From an uncultured Neomegalonema sp. (GTDB lineage Bacteria > Pseudomonadota > Alphaproteobacteria > Rhodobacterales > Rhodobacteraceae), in NCBI GenBank assembly GCA_937944035.1, contig CALDZQ010000007.1, positions 1-7,567 on the forward strand: a stretch of DNA of 7,567 nucleotides, written 5' to 3'. The position numbers were made by a program, and so were the translations under genes. How positions within the stretch are numbered: position 1 is the first letter of the stretch; the number at the start of each line of letters is the position of its first letter. The notes under the pieces were generated by a model, which saw nothing but the letters and a program-made list of their open reading frames with translations, did no database searches and was not told where the DNA came from. Below, one piece after another: positions 1 through 5,946 of the stretch.

Positions 1-939
1 GGTATCGAACAGATTGACGAGAGCCGCCTTCCCGAAGGCGAAGTCACCGTCGCGGTTGAGTATTCGACCGTGAACTACAAAGACGGCCTGTGCATCACCG
101 GAAGCGGCGGCCTCGTGCGGAACTACCCGCATGTGCCGGGCATCGATTTTGCCGGAACGGTCGAGGCATCCGATGATCCGCGTTATAAAGCTGGCGACAA
201 AGTCGTCCTCACAGGCTGGCGCGTTGGCGAGGCGCATTGGGGCGGGTATTCCCAGAAAGCCCGCGTCAAAGCCGATTGGCTGGTCGCCCTGCCCGACGGC
301 CTGACCACACGGCAGGCGATGGCTGTCGGTACGGCCGGTTTTACCTCGATGCTGGCCGTCATGGCGCTTGAAGATCACGGTATGACACCCGCTGACGGTG
401 AAGTGCTGGTCACGGGCGCTGCCGGAGGCGTCGGCTCGGTCGCGACCGCTATTCTCGCCAATCGCGGCTATGAAGTCGTCGGCGTCACGGGCCGTCCTGA
501 GACGGGCGATTACCTCAAATCGCTGGGCTGCTCGCGCATTGTCCCGCGTGAGGAACTCAACGAAACGACCAAGCGACCGCTTGAGAAGGAAACATGGGCG
601 GGCTGCGTTGATGCGGTGGGCGGCGATATGCTGGCGCGCGTTCTCGGACAGATGAAATACGGCGCATCGGTCGCCGCTGTGGGCCTCGCGGGTGGGGCAA
701 ATCTGCCCGCGACCGTGATCCCGTTCCTGCTGCGCGGTGTCAACCTGCTGGGCATCGACTCGGTGATGCAGCCGCATGACAACCGCGTTCGCGCGTGGAA
801 GCGGATCGTTGATGATCTGCCGATGGATAAGCTTGACGCGATGGTTCATCCGGCGACTTTGAGCGACCTGACAAATCTCGGTCCGCAAATCCTGAAAGGT
901 CAGGTAAAGGGCCGCGTCGTTGTGGACGTTAACGCCTGA
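1..939 (+). CDS. acuI: YhdH/AcuI-family NADPH-dependent oxidoreductase (acrylyl-CoA reductase type), 5'-truncated by window edge
   Basis: This is a cytosolic zinc-independent medium-chain dehydrogenase/reductase. YhdH/AcuI relatives reduce acryloyl-CoA to propionyl-CoA with NADPH. The frame is open from base 1 and ends at TGA 937-939, giving 312 visible residues. E. coli YhdH is about 324 residues as I remember it, so roughly 15 N-terminal residues lie outside the window. The GTG at 70 is an internal valine, because family-like sequence (DESRLPEG, then NYKDGL) runs across it. Visible blocks are the GroES-like N-terminal domain with PGIDFAGTV, the LTGWRVGEAHWGG segment, and the Rossmann nucleotide-binding loop GAAGGVGS (415-438). 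YLKSLG and CGLAGG-like VGLAGG segments follow, as in YhdH. The catalytic zinc ligands of classical alcohol dehydrogenases are not evident, as expected. The gene is followed by its own terminator, so it is probably not part of the ugp operon. The family call is firm; acryloyl-CoA as the physiological substrate is inferred. Confidence 0.93.
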   Translation, partial: GIEQIDESRLPEGEVTVAVEYSTVNYKDGLCITGSGGLVRNYPHVPGIDFAGTVEASDDPRYKAGDKVVLTGWRVGEAHWGGYSQKARVKADWLVALPDGLTTRQAMAVGTAGFTSMLAVMALEDHGMTPADGEVLVTGAAGGVGSVATAILANRGYEVVGVTGRPETGDYLKSLGCSRIVPREELNETTKRPLEKETWAGCVDAVGGDMLARVLGQMKYGASVAAVGLAGGANLPATVIPFLLRGVNLLGIDSVMQPHDNRVRAWKRIVDDLPMDKLDAMVHPATLSDLTNLGPQILKGQVKGRVVVDVNA

Positions 940-966
940 GAACAACGGTCCTGACCGCTGAAAAAC

Positions 967-999
967 ATCCATCCCGCTTTCTTAATCGGGATGGATTTT
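967..999 (+). terminator. Rho-independent terminator of the acuI-like gene
   Basis: A perfect 10-bp stem is seen: ATCCATCCCG (967-976) pairs with CGGGATGGAT (987-996) across a 10-nt loop. The last T of the stem starts a run of four T's (996-999). A run of five A's (961-965) lies just before the stem. It begins 27 nt after the reductase stop codon, the classic place for an intrinsic terminator, and separates that gene from ugp transcription. Confidence 0.85.
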
Positions 1000-1035
1000 C
1001 CCGCTTGCAATACCGCAAACCTGTGCAACACTAAG

Positions 1036-1065
1036 ATGATAATGGTTAATTTTTGCGGGTAAAAT
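1036..1065 (+). promoter_or_regulatory. Candidate sigma-70-like promoter for ugpBAEC
   Basis: TAAAAT at 1060-1065 matches the -10 consensus at 5 of 6 positions. ATGATA at 1036-1041 matches the -35 consensus at 4 of 6, with an 18-bp spacer. A start near 1072 would give a leader of about 80 nt. The element lies in the most AT-rich part of the 213-bp intergenic region, downstream of the acuI terminator. GATAAT (1038-1043) is an alternative -10 but has no good -35. Such matches are weak evidence in alphaproteobacteria-like genomes. Confidence 0.3.
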
Positions 1066-1072
1066 CGCAAAA
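1051..1072 (+). promoter_or_regulatory. Perfect inverted repeat overlapping the candidate -10 (possible operator)
   Basis: TTTTGCG (1051-1057) and CGCAAAA (1066-1072) form a perfect 7-bp dyad around the 8-bp spacer GGTAAAAT. The spacer contains the candidate -10 hexamer, and the right arm is the beginning of the second 13-mer direct repeat. The symmetry suits a dimeric helix-turn-helix repressor, but no regulator gene is present in the window to pair with it. Confidence 0.4.
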
Positions 1073-1090
1073 CTGTGCCTGACAAGTCTT

Positions 1091-1110
1091 AAGCGGCTCA
1101 TCTGCCGCTT
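1091..1110 (+). promoter_or_regulatory. Leader hairpin 1 upstream of ugpB
   Basis: AAGCGGC (1091-1097) is perfectly complementary to GCCGCTT (1104-1110) with a 6-nt loop TCATCT. There is no T-run after it, so it is not a terminator. It would lie in the transcribed leader if the candidate promoter is right, and could stabilise the mRNA 5' end or be part of a regulatory fold. Confidence 0.4.
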
Positions 1111-1125
1111 GCAGAATAAACAGGA

Positions 1126-1149
1126 AATCCGGGAACGGATTCGGGAGGA
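1126..1149 (+). promoter_or_regulatory. Leader hairpin 2 with GNRA-type loop abutting the ugpB ribosome-binding site
   Basis: AATCCG (1126-1131) pairs with CGGATT (1136-1141) around the tetraloop GGAA, which fits the stable GNRA class. One base later comes a strong Shine-Dalgarno sequence, GGGAGGA (1143-1149), 4 nt after GGAGG before the ATG at 1153. The short SD spacing and a hairpin directly against the SD are both visible. An effect on ugpB translation is inferred. Confidence 0.5.
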
Positions 1150-1152
1150 ATA

Positions 1153-2466
1153 ATGAAACGTTTTTCAGTAACAGCGGCTGCGCTGGCACTCGTCATGGGC
1201 GCAACGCCGGCAATGGCGGCAACTCAGGTTGAATGGTGGCACGCCTTCACAGGCCGCTTGGGCGATCTGCTTGCCGAGCAGATTAAAGAATTCAACGAAT
1301 CGCAAGATGACTACGAGATCGTCGGGTCGCACAAGGGCAACTATTCCGAGACATTGAATGCCGGAATTGCCGCGTTCCGCGCGGGTGAACAGCCACATAT
1401 GCTGATGGTTTTCGAGGTCGGCACGGCGACGATGATGGCAGCCAAGGGCGCAATCGTCCCCATGCACGAACTGATGAGCGATACGGGCGCGGATTTCGAT
1501 CCCGAAGTCTACATGCCCGCTGTGAAGGGCTATTACACGACCACTGACGGCAAAATGCTCTCGCTGCCCTATAACGCCTCAACACCCGTTCTTTATGTCA
1601 ATAAGGACGCTTTGGAAGAGGCGGGGCTTGATCCCGAAATGGATCTTGCCACATGGGAAAAAGTCGCTGTTGCGCTGGAAGCCCTGAAGAAGTCGGGCCA
1701 CGAATGCCCGCTGACAACCGCATGGCAAAGCTGGGTTCATCTCGAAAACCTGTCCGCCTGGCACGACGTTCCGTTCGCGACCAAGGATAACGGCTTTGCC
1801 GGGACCGATACCGAGCTGGCATTCAACGGCCCGGTTCAGGTCGCCCATATTCAGGCGATGGCCGATTGGGCCAAGGACGGCAAATTCATCTACGCCGGAC
1901 GCCGGAATGAAGGCGGCGCACGGTTCCGCGCCGGTGAATGCGCTTTCTTCACCGAAAGCTCGGCCGGGTACGCGGGCGTGAAAAAAGAAGCCGAATTTGA
2001 TTTCGCGATCCGCAATCTGCCCTACTGGGGCGGGGCTGCGAAAAAAGGGCCGCAAAACACGATCATCGGCGGCGCTTCGATTTGGGTCATGGCGGGCCAT
2101 GAGCCGGAAGAATACAAAGGCGCGGCGGCCTTCCTGAACTTCCTGTCCACACCGGAAATTCAGGCGCAATGGCATCAGAACACGGGTTATCTGCCCATCA
2201 CGATGGCGGCGGCCGGCCTGACCGAAGAGCAAGGATTCTATGAGGAAAACCCCGGAACCGAAATCGCTGGCGGCCAGATGACGGGCAAAGCGCCGACGGG
2301 TAACTCCAAAGGCCTGCGCCTCGGCTCTTTCGATCAGATCCGTGGCATCATCGACGAGGAGCTTGAAGGCATCTGGGCGGGCGACAAGACCGCCAAAGAG
2401 GGTCTCGACAGCGCCGTCAGCCGTGGCAACAAGCTGCTGCGCCGGTTTGAGAAATCCTCGAAATAA
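1153..2466 (+). CDS. ugpB: sn-glycerol-3-phosphate ABC transporter, periplasmic substrate-binding protein UgpB
   Basis: UgpB captures sn-glycerol-3-phosphate (and glycerophosphocholine in some species) in the periplasm and delivers it to the UgpAE permease. The 437-residue product nearly equals E. coli UgpB (438 as I recall). A Sec signal peptide is clear: KR, a hydrophobic stretch, then AMA, with cleavage expected after residue 22. Family segments KGNYSETL, FEVGTATMMA, NASTPVLY, WQSWVHLEN, QNTIIGGAS, WHQNTGYLPIT and KGLRLG are all present. Residues I remember as ligand contacts in the E. coli structure are conserved: Tyr64, Glu88, Ser143, Ser269, Gly306-Gly307, Tyr346 and Arg397. This makes glycerol-3-phosphate specificity likely rather than a sugar. 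The ATG is set by the SD at 1143-1149 and by the signal peptide. It is the first gene of ugpBAEC, followed after 30 nt by a terminator-like hairpin. Confidence 0.97.
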   Translation: MKRFSVTAAALALVMGATPAMAATQVEWWHAFTGRLGDLLAEQIKEFNESQDDYEIVGSHKGNYSETLNAGIAAFRAGEQPHMLMVFEVGTATMMAAKGAIVPMHELMSDTGADFDPEVYMPAVKGYYTTTDGKMLSLPYNASTPVLYVNKDALEEAGLDPEMDLATWEKVAVALEALKKSGHECPLTTAWQSWVHLENLSAWHDVPFATKDNGFAGTDTELAFNGPVQVAHIQAMADWAKDGKFIYAGRRNEGGARFRAGECAFFTESSAGYAGVKKEAEFDFAIRNLPYWGGAAKKGPQNTIIGGASIWVMAGHEPEEYKGAAAFLNFLSTPEIQAQWHQNTGYLPITMAAAGLTEEQGFYEENPGTEIAGGQMTGKAPTGNSKGLRLGSFDQIRGIIDEELEGIWAGDKTAKEGLDSAVSRGNKLLRRFEKSSK

Positions 2467-2495
2467 GAGCGCGTGACCTTCTGTGAAAAATATGG

Positions 2496-2524
2496 CGGCT
2501 CCGGCTATACACCGGAGCCGTTTT
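2496..2524 (+). terminator. Terminator-like stem-loop between ugpB and ugpA (probable partial terminator)
   Basis: CGGCTCCGG (2496-2504) and CCGGAGCCG (2512-2520) form a perfect, very GC-rich 9-bp stem with a 7-nt loop, followed directly by TTTT (2521-2524). It lies 30 nt after the ugpB stop and 16 nt before the ugpA ATG. In binding-protein operons such elements are known to make the first cistron more abundant, by partial termination or by blocking 3' exonucleases. Complete termination is unlikely, because no promoter for ugpA is obvious after it. Confidence 0.75.
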
Positions 2525-2540
2525 GCATTTGGATAGCGCC

Positions 2541-3422
2541 ATGAGTCAGCGCGTCACCTTCAACAACAAGCTTTTACCCTACCTTCTGCTTGCCCCGCAG
2601 ATGCTGGTCACGCTCGTCTTCTTTTTCTGGCCCGCCTACCAGGCCGCGCGCAGTTCGCTCTACCTGCCCGACCCGTTCGGCCTCAGCGAGCAATATGTCG
2701 GGCTTGAAAATTTCACCTTCCTGCTCGAAGACCCCTATTACCGCGCCTCGTTCCTCACCACCGCCACCTTCAGCGCCCTCGTGGCCGCGATTTCGATGGG
2801 TGCGGCGCTGTGGCTGGCTGTTATGGCCGACCGGGTCATCAAAGGCTCCGGCGCGTACCGGACGCTCCTCATCTGGCCCTACGCCGTTGCCCCGGCGATT
2901 GCGGGGGTGCTGTGGCTGTTCATGTTCAACCCTTCCATCGGCGTCGCCCCCTACTATCTCAAAGCGCTGGGCTACAACTGGAACCACGTCCTTAATCCGG
3001 GCGAGGCGATGGGGCTGGTGGTCGCCGCCTCGGCTTGGAAGCAGGTCAGTTATAACTTCCTGTTCTTCCTCGCCGGATTGCAAGCGATCCCTAAATCCGT
3101 GATTGAGGCGGCGGCGATTGACGGGGCAGGATTTTGGCGGCGCTTCCGGACAATCGTGTTCCCGCTGCTCTCCCCGACAACCTTTTTCCTGCTTGTGGTC
3201 AACGTGGTCTACGCCTTTTTCGAGACATTCGGTGTCATCCACACCATCACCGCCGGAGGCCCGCAACAGGCGACGACCATCCTTGTTTACAAAGTCTACT
3301 CGGACGGCTTCGTCGGTCAGGATCTCGGCTCCTCGGCCGCGCAGTCTGTGATTTTGTTACTGGTCGTCGGCGTTCTCACGATCGTTCAGTTCCGCTTTAT
3401 CGAGCGCAAGGTGCATTACTGA
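2541..3422 (+). CDS. ugpA: sn-glycerol-3-phosphate ABC transporter permease UgpA
   Basis: UgpA is one half of the inner-membrane channel, pairing with UgpE. From the ATG at 2541 the product has 293 residues, against 295 in E. coli as I recall. Six membrane segments are apparent at roughly residues 13-33, 69-96, 107-129, 156-178, 209-230 and 264-286. The cytoplasmic EAA loop that docks on the ATPase begins at EAAAIDGAG (residue 189) and runs to FPLLSP. LPYLLLAPQ, PYAVAPA, WKQVSYNFLFF and SSAAQSV are UgpA-like. A TTG at 2523 is in frame but lies within the T-run of the preceding hairpin. ATG 2541 gives the family-typical N-terminus, with only a weak SD (GGA at 2531-2533). Its stop overlaps the ugpE start (ATGA). 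Confidence 0.96.
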   Translation: MSQRVTFNNKLLPYLLLAPQMLVTLVFFFWPAYQAARSSLYLPDPFGLSEQYVGLENFTFLLEDPYYRASFLTTATFSALVAAISMGAALWLAVMADRVIKGSGAYRTLLIWPYAVAPAIAGVLWLFMFNPSIGVAPYYLKALGYNWNHVLNPGEAMGLVVAASAWKQVSYNFLFFLAGLQAIPKSVIEAAAIDGAGFWRRFRTIVFPLLSPTTFFLLVVNVVYAFFETFGVIHTITAGGPQQATTILVYKVYSDGFVGQDLGSSAAQSVILLLVVGVLTIVQFRFIERKVHY

Positions 3423-4264
3423 TGAGCATGGTCGAGAAAAAAGGCGCCAGCGTTTGGCTCACCCATATCGGGTTGATCTTGGGCATCCTCGTGATGTGTT
3501 TCCCGATCTGGTTTGCCTTTGTCGCCTCTACCGTGACCCAGCATGACATTATCCGCCCGCCCCTGCCCCTGATGCCGGGACCGCATCTTATCGAAAACTA
3601 CAAGCGCGCGCTCCTCGAAGGCGTCAATACGCCTGTCTGGAAGATGTTGGTGAACTCCTCGATCATGGCGCTGGGCATCACCATCGGCAAGATTTCGATT
3701 TCGATCATCAGCGCGTATGCCATCGTCTATTTCCGCTTTCCATTCCGGATGGTGTTCTTCTGGCTGATCTTCCTGACTCTGATGCTGCCCGTCGAAGTGC
3801 GTATCCTGCCGACTTATGAGATCGCGGCGGGCTTGGGTCTGCTCAACAGCCACGCGGGCCTGATTTTTCCCCTCATCGCCTCGGCCACCGCCACCTTCCT
3901 GTTCCGCCAGCTGTTCATGACCATCCCCGATGAGCTGGTCGAGGCGGCCCGGATCGACGGCGCGGGGCCGATGCGGTTTTTCTGGGACATCCTGCTTCCG
4001 CTAAGCCGCACCAACATCGCGGCGCTGTTCGTAATCCTGTTTATCTACGGCTGGAACCAGTATCTCTGGCCGCTGCTGGTAACAACCGATCCTGAGATGA
4101 ACACCATCGTTATGGGCATCAAGCAGATGTTTCCATCGGGCGATGATTTGGCGGACTGGCCGGTCATCATGGCGACCGCGATACTGGCGATGCTGCCCCC
4201 CGCCGCCGTGGTCCTGTTCATGCAGCGGCTGTTCATCAAAGGTCTTGTCGAGAGCGAGAAATAA
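3422..4264 (+). CDS. ugpE: sn-glycerol-3-phosphate ABC transporter permease UgpE
   Basis: UgpE is the second channel subunit of the importer. It has 280 residues (E. coli UgpE about 281). The ATG at 3422 overlaps the ugpA TGA by one base, with AAGGTG at 3408-3413 as SD, so translational coupling is likely. A second in-frame ATG at 3428 is possible but further from that SD. Features in order are a first membrane segment at about residues 12-35, the conserved VNSSIMALGITIGKI region, FRFP, and LTLMLPVEVRILPTY (118-132). SATATFLFRQ and the EAA loop EAARIDGAG...LPLS (174-195) follow, then YGWNQYLWPLL. The C-terminus GLVESEK closely resembles E. coli UgpE. The frame stays open upstream inside ugpA to about 3134, but that part is out of frame with real UgpA coding and is not UgpE. 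Confidence 0.96.
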   Translation: MSMVEKKGASVWLTHIGLILGILVMCFPIWFAFVASTVTQHDIIRPPLPLMPGPHLIENYKRALLEGVNTPVWKMLVNSSIMALGITIGKISISIISAYAIVYFRFPFRMVFFWLIFLTLMLPVEVRILPTYEIAAGLGLLNSHAGLIFPLIASATATFLFRQLFMTIPDELVEAARIDGAGPMRFFWDILLPLSRTNIAALFVILFIYGWNQYLWPLLVTTDPEMNTIVMGIKQMFPSGDDLADWPVIMATAILAMLPPAAVVLFMQRLFIKGLVESEK

Positions 4265-4267
4265 GCG

Positions 4268-5275
4268 ATGGCAGATGTTTCCCTGCGCGCGGTGCGCAAA
4301 TCCTACGGCAAAACCGAAGTGATTCACGGCGTCGATATAGACATTGCCGATGGCGAGATGATCGTGATCGTCGGCCCTTCCGGCTGTGGAAAGTCAACTT
4401 TGCTGCGGATGGTCGCGGGGCTTGAGGACATCACAGCGGGCGAGATCGGCATCGGCGGGCGGGTGGTCAATGACCTTGAACCCCGCGAGCGTGACATCGC
4501 GATGGTTTTCCAAAACTACGCGCTTTATCCGCATATGAGCGTGCGCCAGAACCTCGCCTACGGCCTGAAAATCGCGAAGATGGACAAGGTCGAAATCGCG
4601 CGGCGGGTCGATAAAGCCGCCACGCTCCTGCAAATCGGTGAATACCTGAACCGCAAACCGCGCCAGCTATCCGGCGGACAGCGCCAGCGCGTCGCGATGG
4701 GCCGCGCCATCGTCCGTGAACCGAGCGTCTTCCTGTTCGACGAGCCGCTCTCCAATCTCGATGCCAAGCTCCGCGTTCAAATGCGCATGGAAATCAAAAA
4801 CCTACAACACGAACTCGGCGTCACCGCGCTTTACGTCACCCACGATCAGGTCGAGGCGATGACGATGGCTGACCGGATGATTGTGATGAATGCGGGCGTG
4901 GCCGAGCAAATCGGCGCGCCGCTGGAGGTCTATAACAACCCGCAGAGCAAGTTTGTCGGCGGTTTTATCGGCTCACCGCCGATGAATTTTCTCCCCACAG
5001 GCGCCGTCACAGCCCCCGCCAGCACCACCGAGATCGGTGTGCGCCCCGAACACCTGCGCTTTTGCGCACCCGGCGCGGGCCTGTTCGACGGAACGCTGAA
5101 ATTTCAGGAGGCACTGGGCGCGGAAATGCTGCTGCATCTGCAAGACGCGACGGGCCGCGTCATCGTCATGCGCGTCGAAACCCGCGACGCGCCTGCCTTG
5201 GGCACTGAAACGGTTAGCGTTACCGCTGATCCGGCCGACATCCTCTTCTTCGACGCCAACGGAAAGCGCGCATAG
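4268..5275 (+). CDS. ugpC: sn-glycerol-3-phosphate ABC transporter ATP-binding protein UgpC
   Basis: UgpC is the cytoplasmic ATPase that powers UgpAE; a homodimer is expected. It is a 335-residue MalK/CUT1-type protein. The motifs are complete: Walker A GPSGCGKST (36-44), Q-loop glutamine 82 in FQNYALYPHM, signature LSGGQ (134-138), and Walker B LFDEP with Asp158/Glu159. D-loop Asp165 and switch His192 (THDQVEAM) are also present. FIGSPPMNF (233-241) leads into a C-terminal TOBE/OB-fold region with GVRPEH (257-262). At about 95 residues this region is somewhat shorter than in E. coli UgpC (about 356 in total, from memory). The gene starts 3 nt after ugpE with only a weak SD, which suggests coupled translation. 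The name rests on position in ugpBAEC; by sequence alone MalK-like ATPases are hard to tell apart. Confidence 0.94.
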   Translation: MADVSLRAVRKSYGKTEVIHGVDIDIADGEMIVIVGPSGCGKSTLLRMVAGLEDITAGEIGIGGRVVNDLEPRERDIAMVFQNYALYPHMSVRQNLAYGLKIAKMDKVEIARRVDKAATLLQIGEYLNRKPRQLSGGQRQRVAMGRAIVREPSVFLFDEPLSNLDAKLRVQMRMEIKNLQHELGVTALYVTHDQVEAMTMADRMIVMNAGVAEQIGAPLEVYNNPQSKFVGGFIGSPPMNFLPTGAVTAPASTTEIGVRPEHLRFCAPGAGLFDGTLKFQEALGAEMLLHLQDATGRVIVMRVETRDAPALGTETVSVTADPADILFFDANGKRA

Positions 5276-5453
5276 GTCGATTTCAAGAAGCACCCGCAGG
5301 CGTTGGAGCGACTTCAAGCAAAGTGGAAACACCGTGCAACTTGTAAATCGCGAAAAAACAAGAGACGACAGACATTCTGAGTGATTCAAGAATTGCACAT
5401 ACCGCTGTAGCGTCATGCGCAATCACCCTGATCGCGCATGACTTTGAGAAGAT
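5276..5453. other. Non-coding gap between convergent ugpC and lipoprotein gene
   Basis: This is a 178-bp intergenic stretch, noticeably more A-rich than its surroundings (for example six A's at 5353-5358). No gene with a start and ribosome-binding site is visible. No ugpQ (glycerophosphodiester phosphodiesterase) follows ugpC. The only structured element is the hairpin at 5412-5442. Confidence 0.7.
5412..5445. terminator. Hairpin between convergent genes, possible bidirectional terminator
   Basis: GTCATGCGC (5412-5420) and GCGCATGAC (5434-5442) form a perfect 9-bp stem. Inside it, after one A/C mismatch, ATCA (5422-5425) can pair with TGAT (5429-5432), leaving a CCC loop. Reading plus, it is followed by only three T's (5443-5445). 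Reading minus, no T-run follows. It starts 11 nt after the lipoprotein stop codon on the minus strand and 136 nt after the ugpC stop, so it may end transcription from the lipoprotein side or act from both sides. Confidence 0.5.
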
Positions 5454-5897
5454 CTACTCCTCCAGAAACACCGCAACGGATTTTTGATCCTGGCTCTCAA
5501 GTTCGATCTTGCGGAAGGAGCGTCCCTCGATCCTGATCGCATCCGATTTTCCCGCTTCGCCTGAGCGTGAGGGCACTTCCGGTGTTGTCGAGACGATCCG
5601 CGCATAGGTGGCGGGTTCAATCTCACGCACGGTGTTCTGGGCAACGCCGTATTGTTCGGCAAGCGTCAAAATATCCAGACTCAGATCCGCCGGACCTTTC
5701 ATCGCAGTCCGGGCATCATCCGGCGTTGATACGTGCAACGGGCAGACGATGAAAACACGGGTGGAGTCAATCGCCCCGCGCGTGCAGGACGGCGCTTTCG
5801 AAGATGCCGCAACCGGTAGCGGGGGTGCGGTGATCGGGGGTTGGCTGGCACAACCGGCAAGGAGTGATGCGAGACCGATGAAGACAGGTGTTCTCAT
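5454..5897 (-). CDS. Small putative lipoprotein of unknown function
   Basis: I do not recognise this 147-residue protein. It starts with a lipoprotein signal peptide: MRTPVFIGLASLLAGC, with lipobox LLAGC and lipidated Cys16. The following Ala17 (not Asp) fits outer-membrane sorting. A Pro/Ala/Ser-rich linker (about 17-37) leads to a small hydrophilic domain containing Cys38 and Cys52, which could form a disulphide in the periplasm. The rest is rich in charged residues with no membrane segment. The ATG (5895-5897) has a good SD, GGAG at 5904-5907 with a 6-nt spacer, so it is very likely a real gene. A long plus-strand frame overlaps it but lacks such signals. It lies 74 nt downstream of speE on the same strand and has a candidate promoter of its own. 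Confidence 0.82.
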   Translation of the reverse strand: MRTPVFIGLASLLAGCASQPPITAPPLPVAASSKAPSCTRGAIDSTRVFIVCPLHVSTPDDARTAMKGPADLSLDILTLAEQYGVAQNTVREIEPATYARIVSTTPEVPSRSGEAGKSDAIRIEGRSFRKIELESQDQKSVAVFLEE

Positions 5898-5946
5898 GAC
5901 TTTCTCCGTACAATTTTCATTGTCCGAATAAACACCTAAAGCTCTA

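Larger units (their letters stand above)
1014..1078 (+). repeat. Direct repeat pair (13-mer, 12/13 identical) in the ugpB control region
   Basis: CGCAAACCTGTGC at 1014-1026 recurs as CGCAAAACTGTGC at 1066-1078, differing only at the seventh base. The starts are exactly 52 bp apart, close to five turns of B-DNA, which would put two bound proteins on the same face. The pair brackets the AT-rich stretch that carries the best candidate promoter for ugpB. A regulator-binding pair is an inference; the repeats themselves are directly visible. Confidence 0.6.

Noticed and set aside
70..72. GTG as the start of the acuI-like gene
   Set aside because: The preceding 23 codons are in frame and match the YhdH family (DESRLPEG), so this GTG encodes an internal valine and the true start lies outside the window.
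1020..1045. Possible Pho box beginning CTGTGCA
   Set aside because: Only the first half partly resembles CTGTCAT; the second half 11 bp on (starting TAAGATG) does not match, so there is no two-part repeat.
940..1152. Known riboswitch or tRNA/small RNA gene in the acuI-ugpB gap
   Set aside because: The repeats and hairpins do not match any riboswitch or tRNA fold I know; they are reported as uncharacterised elements only.
1579..2232. A 217-codon minus-strand frame inside ugpB, and a 230-codon one (2574-3266) inside ugpA
   Set aside because: They are shadows of conserved plus-strand genes, with no ribosome-binding site or recognisable domain; codon-position bias belongs to the ugp genes.
2523..2525. 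TTG as the ugpA start
   Set aside because: It lies in the T-run directly after the 2496-2520 stem and has no SD; ATG at 2541 gives the usual UgpA N-terminus and length.
5276..5380. 34 sense codons in the ugpC frame after its TAG, Lys/Arg-rich, ending at TGA 5378 (possible read-through or remnant)
   Set aside because: UgpC already ends where the family is expected to end, codon use in the extension differs (AGA, CGA, AAA), and I recognise no homologous segment; 34 open codons can occur by chance.
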